From Actinomycetota bacterium (lineage in GTDB: Bacteria > Actinomycetota > Acidimicrobiia > Acidimicrobiales > Ilumatobacteraceae), in the NCBI GenBank assembly GCA_009705435.1, contig WLTJ01000034.1:1-10364 (forward strand): 10,364 nucleotides of DNA. The letters are read 5' to 3'. Both the position numbers and the translations under genes were made by a program. Positions 1-6,865 of the stretch are shown here, piece after piece; the first letter of the stretch is position 1; each line of letters starts with the position of its first letter. The notes under the pieces are model-generated. The model did no database searches and was not told the DNA's origin. It worked only from the letters and a program-made list of their open reading frames with translations.

Positions 1-1240
1 GATCGTGTAATTCGCGGGCGATGCGGCGACGTTCATCATTAGCGCCTCCGAGGCGCAAGCTTTTGAAGAGATTGGCGTTATCAACGGCCACACCTAAGGC
101 GTCGGCTAACCCAGTCAGCACTTGCACTTCGCGGTCAATATTGACCATTGAGCGCCATTCGCAGGCGATGATGCCGATGATTGTTCCCCGTGATCGAAGA
201 GTGCTGTAGGCGCCGATCACTGCCTCTGTGGCAAAGCCCAAATTCTCCGCGTTGATTTCGCTACGAATACTGTTGTTCTGTTCTAGACATAGAAGAGCGG
301 CATCTGGAATGTCATTCAACTCGAGTGGGGTAGGTGCAGCAGAACCTCGTCCGCGCACGGCCAAATATGTGTCGGTGTTATTCTGCTTCAGCAAAATTGT
401 CGTGACGTCGGACTTGATGAGGAGTTGAACTTGCTCCACTGCTTGATCCAAGACGGTTTCGAGATGTAACGACGATGGCAAGGTCAGGGCAACTTTTTGC
501 AAGGCCACGAGTAACTCATTGGCTATGGCGAGATCGTCGCCATCCGCCCGGTGCGAGTGAGTAGCGCCAATCTCTGTGTTCACATCCTTCTTGACGGACC
601 TTTGGCGCACGTTGAGGCCAACAAGAGAAGGAACGACGAGAAGGAGAATCAGTAAGAAATCTTGAATGAATGGTGCGCTAGGCGAATCAACGAAGAGTCG
701 GTGACTGAGTAATGCGATGGCGGTGAGGCCGTGAGCGATAAGGACCAACATCCATGTTCCGGCGCAGGAGGCCGTCAAGGTCACGGCTATCAGCAACGAG
801 ATAACAGGCGAATGTAAACCTCCTGTCATGGTGCTGAGTATGAGTAGGAAGAAAACTTCACCAATGATCTGACGACGCACGACAAGAGTGTCAACAAGTT
901 GCAGGGGTCTCACCGTCAAATAAATTGTGTACATCGCCTCACCGAGAATCGCCACCCCAAGGATTCCGAAACCGTGGCTGAGGGCACTACTGCCTTGAAT
1001 GCTGGCCGCTAACAATGCGATCCAACGTAATGGGAGCAGAGAATCCGCGAGATTCAGTCCACCTCTGCGCCATAAGGAGTTTGAGTTCGAAGTTGAACGG
1101 CGGTCAACCCCTAACGGAGGGTCAGAAAGTCGTCGGCGACGCTCTACGAGGGGCCAAGACATGTCACCTGTTTGGTCAGACGCGGCGGCGACACGCATTG
1201 AGGGGTGATTCCTCGCTTGCTCGTTACGTTTGTCATCCAC
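1..1240 (-). CDS. Membrane-bound sensor histidine kinase with GAF and HisKA_3 domains (partial, C-terminus beyond left edge)
   Basis: The minus strand is open from GTG 1240 to the window edge (413 codons). Residues about 1-70 are polar. Residues about 71-211 contain five or six hydrophobic segments (roughly 71-91, 93-110, 125-142, 144-160, 162-180, 192-211). Residues about 234-393 look like a GAF domain, ending in GLADALGVAVDNANLF. The last visible residues, NDERRRIARELHD, are the dimerisation and phospho-acceptor motif of NarL/DesK-type kinases (HisKA_3), with the acceptor His at about 412; the ATPase domain lies outside. The family autophosphorylates on this His and passes phosphate to a NarL-type response regulator, probably encoded further left. 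The signal is unknown. The start is uncertain: ATG 1198 and ATG 1162 are in frame, but GTG 1240 is the one with a -10-like hexamer just upstream; the nearest in-frame stop upstream is at 1298-1300. Confidence 0.85.
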   Translation of the reverse strand, partial: MDDKRNEQARNHPSMRVAAASDQTGDMSWPLVERRRRLSDPPLGVDRRSTSNSNSLWRRGGLNLADSLLPLRWIALLAASIQGSSALSHGFGILGVAILGEAMYTIYLTVRPLQLVDTLVVRRQIIGEVFFLLILSTMTGGLHSPVISLLIAVTLTASCAGTWMLVLIAHGLTAIALLSHRLFVDSPSAPFIQDFLLILLLVVPSLVGLNVRQRSVKKDVNTEIGATHSHRADGDDLAIANELLVALQKVALTLPSSLHLETVLDQAVEQVQLLIKSDVTTILLKQNNTDTYLAVRGRGSAAPTPLELNDIPDAALLCLEQNNSIRSEINAENLGFATEAVIGAYSTLRSRGTIIGIIACEWRSMVNIDREVQVLTGLADALGVAVDNANLFKSLRLGGANDERRRIARELHD

Positions 1241-1247
1241 AATTGTC

Positions 1248-1253
1248 AGAGTA
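1248..1253 (-). promoter_or_regulatory. Candidate -10 element for the histidine kinase
   Basis: Read on the minus strand this is TACTCT, a TANNNT match, with seven bases before GTG 1240. That spacing fits transcription starting at or next to the start codon. I see no Shine-Dalgarno before this GTG and no good -35. The two alternative ATG starts lack such a hexamer. Confidence 0.35.
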
Positions 1254-1270
1254 CTTGTCCTGCGATGCCC

Positions 1271-1276
1271 TAGCGT
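1271..1276 (+). promoter_or_regulatory. Candidate -10 element for coaE (leaderless start)
   Basis: TAGCGT matches TANNNT and ends at -7 from GTG 1283, so a transcript beginning at the start codon would have normal -10 spacing. No purine-rich ribosome binding site is visible upstream. The same offset is seen at uvrA, the oxidoreductase and the methyltransferase. No convincing -35 was found; a 17-base spacer would place it at 1248-1253, on the divergent gene's own candidate -10. Confidence 0.5.
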
Positions 1277-1282
1277 GTTGTT

Positions 1283-1936
1283 GTGATTCTCGTTGGCTTA
1301 ACAGGTGGTATTGGATCGGGCAAGTCCACGGTCTCAGGGTTATTGCAGGCTCGTGGGGCAGTCATTATTGATGCTGACGCGATTGTCCGAGAAGTTCAGC
1401 AACCGGGGTCACCGGTGCTGGCAGAACTGGCACAAAAGTTTGGATCAGATGTGCTCGCTGAGGACGGTTCTCTAGACCGCCAGGCTGTGGCCAATATCGT
1501 ATTTACAGATCCCGATGCCTTGAAGTCATTGAATGCGATCGTTCATCCGGCGGTGGGGCGCGAAATGAATCAACGGATGATCGCTCAAAGGGCCAGCAGT
1601 AACGTCGTTGTTCTCGATATTCCTCTCTTGACAGAGAATCCTCGGGAAGGTCTGCAAGGCCGAATTGTGGTTGATATTCCCGTTGAGTTACAGGTCCAAC
1701 GCCTGACGAGTTTTCGCGGTTTTGATGAGGCGGATGCGCGGGCTCGCATCTCTCGACAGGCCACTCGTCAAGAGCGTCTTGATAAGGCCGACTTTGTTGT
1801 GGATAACAGCGGGGGATTAGAGGACCTCATTCCCCAGATTGATCTGCTTTGGGCATGGCTAGTGTCCTTGCCTCAGCTTCCACCTGATTATGAGCCAATA
1901 ACGCCAGTGCCCAACGGCGGGCCCAAAGTTCCATGA
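1283..1936 (+). CDS. coaE: Dephospho-CoA kinase
   Basis: CoaE phosphorylates the 3'-hydroxyl of the ribose of dephospho-CoA with ATP, the last step of coenzyme A synthesis, in the cytoplasm. The 217-residue protein is close to the usual length of about 200. It opens with the P-loop GGIGSGKST (residues 8-16) and carries DAD (30-32), VHPAVGREM (87-95) and LDIPLL (111-116), all typical of the family. The segment at about 152-174, with several Arg residues before ADFVVDN, fits the lid and nucleotide-contact region. The proline-rich tail from about 198 is outside the conserved fold. GTG 1283 is the only reasonable start: an in-frame TAG lies four codons upstream and the P-loop follows at once. The stop overlaps the uvrB start in an ATGA, so coaE and uvrB are probably cotranscribed and translationally coupled. 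coaE next to uvrB is, from memory, common in actinobacteria. Confidence 0.96.
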   Translation: MILVGLTGGIGSGKSTVSGLLQARGAVIIDADAIVREVQQPGSPVLAELAQKFGSDVLAEDGSLDRQAVANIVFTDPDALKSLNAIVHPAVGREMNQRMIAQRASSNVVVLDIPLLTENPREGLQGRIVVDIPVELQVQRLTSFRGFDEADARARISRQATRQERLDKADFVVDNSGGLEDLIPQIDLLWAWLVSLPQLPPDYEPITPVPNGGPKVP

Positions 1937-3972
1937 CAGGGCCTGAGCACATACCTTTTCGAGTCGTCGCCGATTACGCCCCAGCGGGAGATCAACCTCA
2001 AGCGATCGCCCAATTGTCCCAAGGTATTGACGATGGACTGCGTTTTCAGACCTTGCTGGGCATTACAGGATCAGGCAAGAGCGCCACGATCGCCTGGACT
2101 ATTGAAAAAACCCAACGCCCAACTTTGATCCTGGCTCCCAACAAAAGTCTGGCTGCGCAGTTGGCTCAAGAAATGATGGAGTTTTTCCCAGATAATCGGG
2201 TGGAGTACTTCGTCAGTTATTACGACTACTACCAACCCGAAGCGTACATTGCTTCCTCGGATACTTTCATCGAAAAAGATTCATCCATTAACGACGACAT
2301 TGACCGTTTGCGGCATTCTGCGACGGCCGCTCTCTTGACTCGCCGCGACACAATTGTGGTGGCATCGGTTTCGTGTATTTATGGAATGGGCGACCCAGAG
2401 GAATATCGCGGGCAGTTACTCGAGCTTCATGCGGGCGTGGATTACGACATGAGAAGCATCCTTCGGCGACTCGTTGACCTGCAATACGACCGCAACGATA
2501 TGAGTTTGGGTCGAGGCAAATTTCGTGTCCGCGGCGACACCATTGAGATCCACCCCGCTTATGAAGAATCCGTCTTGCGAGTTGAACTCTTTGGAGACAC
2601 TGTTGAACGCTTAACGATGATTGATCCTCTGACTGGGGAAACTCTGCGTGAACTCAGTCAAACAATGGTTTTCCCGGCCACTCACTATGTGACAGGTGCG
2701 GAACGCATGCAACGTGCGATGTTAGGGATTGAAGTTGAATTGCAGGAGCGTCTGGCGACATTTGCGGAGGAAGGCAAATTGTTGGAAGCGCAACGTCTGC
2801 GGATGCGCACACAGTACGACTTAGAAATGATGCAAGAGGTCGGATACTGCAACGGTATTGAAAACTATTCACGTCATATTGATGGACGTCAAGCAGGCGA
2901 GCCGCCATTCACTTTGCTTGACTATTTCCCGAAAGACTTTTTGTTAGTCATTGATGAAAGTCATGTTGCCGTGCCGCAACTACATGGACAATTTGCCGGC
3001 GACAGAAGTCGGAAAGATATTTTAGTTGAGCATGGTTTTCGGCTACCGAGCGCACGAGATAACCGTCCGTTGCATTTTGATGAAGTTGTGGAGAGAGTGA
3101 ATCAGTGCGTTTTCCTCTCGGCGACTCCGAGTCCATATGAGATCAAGATTTCGCAAAAAGTGGTGGAACAGATTGTCCGTCCGACGGGTCTTGTGGACCC
3201 AGAAGTAATCATCAAGCCGACAAAGGGTCAGATTGATGATCTGATGGAGCAGGTCAATAAACGGGTGACTATGGGAGACCGTGTTCTTGTGACCACGCTC
3301 ACCAAGAAAATGGCTGAGGATCTCACTGAGTATTTGCTGGAGCAGGGTATGCGGGTGCGTTATTTGCACAGCAATATTGACACCATTCAACGCATTGAGA
3401 TTATTCGCTCGCTGCGCTTAGGTGAATTTGATGTGCTTGTGGGTATCAACCTTCTGCGTGAGGGGCTCGACCTCCCTGAAGTCAGTTTGGTGACCATTCT
3501 GGATGCCGACAAAGAGGGATTTTTGCGCAGTGAGACTTCGCTGATACAGATGATCGGTCGCGCGGCGCGAAACGTTGATGGTCAAGTGGTGATGTACGCG
3601 GATCGTGTCACCCCGTCAATGCAACGGGCCATTTCTGAAACAAATCGACGACGCCAATTGCAGGTTGCCTACAACTTGGAACATGGCATTAACCCACAAA
3701 CCATTCGCAAAGCAGTCGGGGATATTTTGGCAATGCTTCGGCCTGGCGGAGATGGCTCCGCTCCCGTTCCCGGCAAAGATCGCCGACGTCAGAAAGAGCG
3801 TGACAAGGTTCAGCGTGAACTGCGCACATTGCCGCAACAAGAACTCGCTCGTTTAGTTCTAACCCTTGAAGAGGAGATGCATGAGGCTGCGGCCGCTCTT
3901 AAGTTTGAGTACGCGGCGCGTTTGCGGGATGAAATAAACGAACTTCGACGAGAAATTCGTGACGCAGGTTAG
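1933..3972 (+). CDS. uvrB: Excinuclease ABC subunit B, the damage-verifying helicase-like subunit of nucleotide excision repair
   Basis: UvrB is loaded on DNA by UvrA, checks the lesion by threading one strand behind its beta-hairpin, then recruits UvrC. The 679-residue protein is of normal length. Visible in order: Walker A GITGSGKS (43-50), the Tyr-rich beta-hairpin with YYDYYQPEAY (96-105), EKDSSINDDIDRLRH (114-128), Walker B-type DESH (341-344), LSATPSPYE (395-403), GINLLREGLDLPE (504-516), motif VI QMIGRAARN (539-547) and a C-terminal UVR motif (about 640-675, with AAALKFEYAARLRDEI) that contacts UvrC. Walker A ends GKSAT rather than the GKTFT of E. coli; as far as I recall this is normal in actinobacteria. 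ATG 1933 overlaps the coaE stop, with no strong ribosome binding site, so translation probably depends on coupling. A 34-base gap to uvrA follows. Confidence 0.98.
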   Translation: MTGPEHIPFRVVADYAPAGDQPQAIAQLSQGIDDGLRFQTLLGITGSGKSATIAWTIEKTQRPTLILAPNKSLAAQLAQEMMEFFPDNRVEYFVSYYDYYQPEAYIASSDTFIEKDSSINDDIDRLRHSATAALLTRRDTIVVASVSCIYGMGDPEEYRGQLLELHAGVDYDMRSILRRLVDLQYDRNDMSLGRGKFRVRGDTIEIHPAYEESVLRVELFGDTVERLTMIDPLTGETLRELSQTMVFPATHYVTGAERMQRAMLGIEVELQERLATFAEEGKLLEAQRLRMRTQYDLEMMQEVGYCNGIENYSRHIDGRQAGEPPFTLLDYFPKDFLLVIDESHVAVPQLHGQFAGDRSRKDILVEHGFRLPSARDNRPLHFDEVVERVNQCVFLSATPSPYEIKISQKVVEQIVRPTGLVDPEVIIKPTKGQIDDLMEQVNKRVTMGDRVLVTTLTKKMAEDLTEYLLEQGMRVRYLHSNIDTIQRIEIIRSLRLGEFDVLVGINLLREGLDLPEVSLVTILDADKEGFLRSETSLIQMIGRAARNVDGQVVMYADRVTPSMQRAISETNRRRQLQVAYNLEHGINPQTIRKAVGDILAMLRPGGDGSAPVPGKDRRRQKERDKVQRELRTLPQQELARLVLTLEEEMHEAAAALKFEYAARLRDEINELRREIRDAG

Positions 3973-3994
3973 GGCACACTTGTTGTCCACTAAC

Positions 3995-4000
3995 TAGTCT
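3995..4000 (+). promoter_or_regulatory. Candidate -10 element for uvrA (leaderless start, inside the uvr cluster)
   Basis: TAGTCT matches TANNNT and ends at -7 from ATG 4007, the same offset as at coaE. An overlapping second match, TAACTA at 3991-3996, is weaker. The 34 bases between uvrB and uvrA contain no purine-rich ribosome binding site near the ATG, which favours a leaderless transcript. The -35 position at the usual spacing (3972-3977) does not resemble TTGACA. If real, uvrA-uvrC has a promoter separate from coaE-uvrB. Confidence 0.5.
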
Positions 4001-4006
4001 CAAACT

Positions 4007-6853
4007 ATGTCTGATCGTCTCGTTGTTCGTGGTGCGCGTGAGCACAATTTAAAGGATGTCAGCATTGACATTCCCCGAGACAAAATGGTGGTCTTCACTG
4101 GCCTTTCGGGCTCGGGTAAGTCGTCATTAGCCTTTGACACAATTTATGCTGAAGGGCAGCGACGCTATGTCGAATCATTGAGCGCCTATGCGCGACAATT
4201 TCTCGGACAGATGGATAAGCCTGACGTGGATGTCATCGAAGGACTCTCACCAGCGATTGCTATTGACCAAAAGTCGGCGAGTAAAAACCCGCGATCCACT
4301 GTTGGAACCATCACTGAGGTCTACGACTACTTGCGACTGCTGTACGCGCGCATTGGAGTGCAACATTGTCCGAACGATGGGACTAAATTGTCCCGCCAGA
4401 CACCGCAACAAATCGTTGACCGAGTTCTCCTACTCGCAGAGGGAACGCGTTTTCAGATTTTGGCTCCGGTCGTCAAGGCCCGTAAGGGTGAGTACGACAC
4501 TCTCCTCAATGAACTTGCCGGGCAAGGTTTTGTACGCGCCAGGGTCGATGGCGAAGTTGTTGACATCGTTGAGTTCCTGAAAAGAGACGCCAAGTTGGCG
4601 CGTTACGAGCAGCACACCATTGACATCGTCGTGGATCGGCTTGTTCGCAAAGACGGAATTGAACGCCGACTCACCGACAGCCTTGAAACTGCATTGCGCC
4701 TCGCCGAAGGTGTGGCGATGATTGAGATCGTTGGAGACAAATCTGGTGATGAAGAAAGCCTGACATTTAGTCAGCATTTGGCATGTACTAAATGTGGTAC
4801 TTCATTTGATGAGCCAGCACCGCGAAACTTTTCGTTTAACTCCCCATTTGGGGCGTGCGTTACCTGTGACGGGTTGGGCACAACGTTTGAGGTCGATCCC
4901 GAACTCGTCATCCCCGACCCCGACCTAGCACTGAATGCTGGGGCGATTGCGCCCTGGCGAAGTGCCACGACTGGTTTTTTTCATCGAGTTCTTGAATCGG
5001 TCGCAGAAGATAACAAGATCGACCTGACGAAGCCTTGGAACAAACTGACTGCGAAGACTCAAAAACTGGTCTTGCATGGTTTGCCAGGAAATGTGACTGT
5101 GAAGTTCAAGAACCGGTATGGACGCGCGCGTCAATTCAACACCACTTTTGAGGGTGTCATCCCGTGGATCAAGCGTCGACATGAATCCGCAGAAAGCGAT
5201 TGGACTCGCGAACAGTACGAGGGTTACATGCGCTTAGTGCCGTGTTCGGCCTGTGAAGGTGCCCGGCTCAAGCCGTCCACATTGGCGATCACGATCAATG
5301 ATCGCAATATTTCTCAGGTGTGTGAAATGTCCATCGGGGAGTCTGCGAAATTTTTAGAAGGCTTGGTTCTCTCAGATCGAGACGCGATGATCGCAGCACG
5401 GGTCGTTAAGGAAGTAAATGCGCGACTCGGATTTCTGCTCAATGTGGGGCTGGATTATCTGAGTTTGTCGAGAGCCGCAGGAACCTTGGCGGGTGGCGAA
5501 GCGCAACGCATTCGTCTGGCGAGTCAAATCGGATCTGGGCTGGTCGGTACCTTATATGTGCTTGATGAACCGTCAATCGGCTTGCATCAGCGCGACAATC
5601 GCCGTCTGATTGAAACATTGCACCGCTTGCGGGATTTGGGCAACACAGTTTTGGTTGTTGAGCATGACGAAGAAACCATCCGTGAAAGCGACTGGATTGT
5701 TGATATCGGACCCGGTGCCGGGGAACACGGGGGAGAAGTTGTGTACAGCGGCCCTGTGAAGGGCATCCTGAAAGTCAAAGAATCAATCACTGGCCAATAC
5801 CTTGCTGGTAAGCGGTCGATTCCACTTCCAGAGAAACGCCGCACTCCTGGTTCACAGTGGCTAGAAATCGTTGGAGCACGGGAACACAATTTACAGAATG
5901 TGACCGTGAAGATTCCTTTGGGATGCTTCGTTGCGGTGACCGGCGTGTCAGGTAGTGGTAAGAGCACTCTTGTGCGAGATATTTTGCTGCCAGTTTTGAT
6001 GCAACACATCTACAAATCAAAAGATGCACCTGGCAAACATAAGAAGATCAATGGTGTTGAGCATCTAGACAAAGTCATCGACATGGATCAATCTCCGATT
6101 GGGCGTACGCCACGGTCCAACCCCGCTACGTATACAGGAGTCTTTGACAATATTCGTAAGTTGTTTGCCACGACTGCTGAGGCCAAGGTGCGCGGTTACA
6201 TGCCTGGGCGTTTCTCTTTCAACGTGCAAGGAGGTCGATGTGAAGCATGCTCGGGAGACGGCAATATCAAAATCGAGATGCACTTTTTGCCGGATGTGTA
6301 TGTTCCCTGTGAAGTCTGCAAGGGCGCGCGCTACAACCGGGATACTTTGGACATTACTTTCAAGGGTAAGAATATTGCCGACGTTTTAAATATGCCTGTA
6401 GCTGAAGCTGTTGATTTTTTCTCCAATCAACCAGTCATCGCGCGACACATGCAGACACTGGTTGATGTTGGTTTGGGTTACGTTCGTTTAGGTCAATCGG
6501 CTCCAACATTGTCGGGCGGTGAGGCGCAACGAGTGAAACTCGCAGCTGAACTAGCGAAGAGGAGTACTGGTCACACGATCTATCTGCTCGATGAGCCCAC
6601 AACTGGTTTACATTTCGAAGACGTCAGGCGTTTGTTGACGGTGTTATCGCGTTTGGTGGATCAGGGAAATACGGTTCTGGTGATTGAACACAGTTTGGAT
6701 GTCATTAAGACAGCTGATTGGCTGATTGATCTTGGTCCTGAAGGCGGAAAAGGCGGTGGACTCATTGTGGCTGAGGGCTCGCCAGAAGTTGTGGCAGATA
6801 CCCCAGGGAGTTACACAGGTTTTTATCTCAAGCCACTTATGGAACTTGGTTAG
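4007..6853 (+). CDS. uvrA: Excinuclease ABC subunit A, the damage-recognising ATPase of nucleotide excision repair
   Basis: UvrA dimers scan DNA for distortions and load UvrB. The 948-residue protein is full length and has two ABC ATPase halves. First half: Walker A GLSGSGKS (32-39), a zinc module with Cys 260, 263, 284 and 287, a CSAC pair at 413-416, signature LAGGEAQR (494-501) and Walker B LYVLDEP (516-522). Second half: REHNLQNV (625-632), Walker A GVSGSGKST (646-654), GRTPRSNPATYTGVFDNIR (699-717), the zinc finger with Cys 745, 748, 768 and 771, signature LSGGEAQR (835-842) and Walker B IYLLDEP (858-864). The first signature has Ala where E. coli has Ser. ATG 4007 is supported by the immediate start of the conserved sequence (LVVRGAREHNLKDV) and by the candidate -10 at 3995-4000. 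The gene ends TAG TAG, 12 bases before uvrC. I saw no GAAC-N4-GTTC type LexA box upstream. Confidence 0.98.
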   Translation: MSDRLVVRGAREHNLKDVSIDIPRDKMVVFTGLSGSGKSSLAFDTIYAEGQRRYVESLSAYARQFLGQMDKPDVDVIEGLSPAIAIDQKSASKNPRSTVGTITEVYDYLRLLYARIGVQHCPNDGTKLSRQTPQQIVDRVLLLAEGTRFQILAPVVKARKGEYDTLLNELAGQGFVRARVDGEVVDIVEFLKRDAKLARYEQHTIDIVVDRLVRKDGIERRLTDSLETALRLAEGVAMIEIVGDKSGDEESLTFSQHLACTKCGTSFDEPAPRNFSFNSPFGACVTCDGLGTTFEVDPELVIPDPDLALNAGAIAPWRSATTGFFHRVLESVAEDNKIDLTKPWNKLTAKTQKLVLHGLPGNVTVKFKNRYGRARQFNTTFEGVIPWIKRRHESAESDWTREQYEGYMRLVPCSACEGARLKPSTLAITINDRNISQVCEMSIGESAKFLEGLVLSDRDAMIAARVVKEVNARLGFLLNVGLDYLSLSRAAGTLAGGEAQRIRLASQIGSGLVGTLYVLDEPSIGLHQRDNRRLIETLHRLRDLGNTVLVVEHDEETIRESDWIVDIGPGAGEHGGEVVYSGPVKGILKVKESITGQYLAGKRSIPLPEKRRTPGSQWLEIVGAREHNLQNVTVKIPLGCFVAVTGVSGSGKSTLVRDILLPVLMQHIYKSKDAPGKHKKINGVEHLDKVIDMDQSPIGRTPRSNPATYTGVFDNIRKLFATTAEAKVRGYMPGRFSFNVQGGRCEACSGDGNIKIEMHFLPDVYVPCEVCKGARYNRDTLDITFKGKNIADVLNMPVAEAVDFFSNQPVIARHMQTLVDVGLGYVRLGQSAPTLSGGEAQRVKLAAELAKRSTGHTIYLLDEPTTGLHFEDVRRLLTVLSRLVDQGNTVLVIEHSLDVIKTADWLIDLGPEGGKGGGLIVAEGSPEVVADTPGSYTGFYLKPLMELG

Positions 6854-6854
6854 T

Positions 6855-6858
6855 AGGG
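6855..6858 (+). promoter_or_regulatory. Weak candidate ribosome binding site for uvrC
   Basis: AGGG lies seven bases before ATG 6866, right after the uvrA stop, and is the only purine-rich stretch in the 12-base gap. It would support ATG 6866 over GTG 6869 or ATG 6872, which are also in frame. Coupling to uvrA translation may matter more than this weak site. Confidence 0.35.
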
Positions 6859-6865
6859 CACACCC

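Noticed and set aside
21..428. Plus-strand open frames of 62 and 66 codons
   Set aside because: They are antisense to the GAF and HisKA_3 region of the histidine kinase, which is clearly the coding strand.
999..1371. Plus-strand open frames of 69 and 118 codons before and into coaE
   Set aside because: They run antisense to the histidine kinase and out of frame with coaE; no domain is visible.
2059..2082. UvrB Walker A GITGSGKS as an unusual motif
   Set aside because: Ser for Thr after the Lys is a functional P-loop variant and, as I recall, normal in actinobacterial UvrB.
2654..3390. Minus-strand open frames of 62-115 codons inside uvrB
   Set aside because: They lie opposite a conserved gene, resemble no known family and are frame shadows of uvrB.
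4367..4393. Lone Cys 121 (CPNDG) in UvrA as a broken zinc site
   Set aside because: E. coli UvrA also lacks a CxxC pair here; the two known zinc modules at 260-287 and 745-771 are intact.
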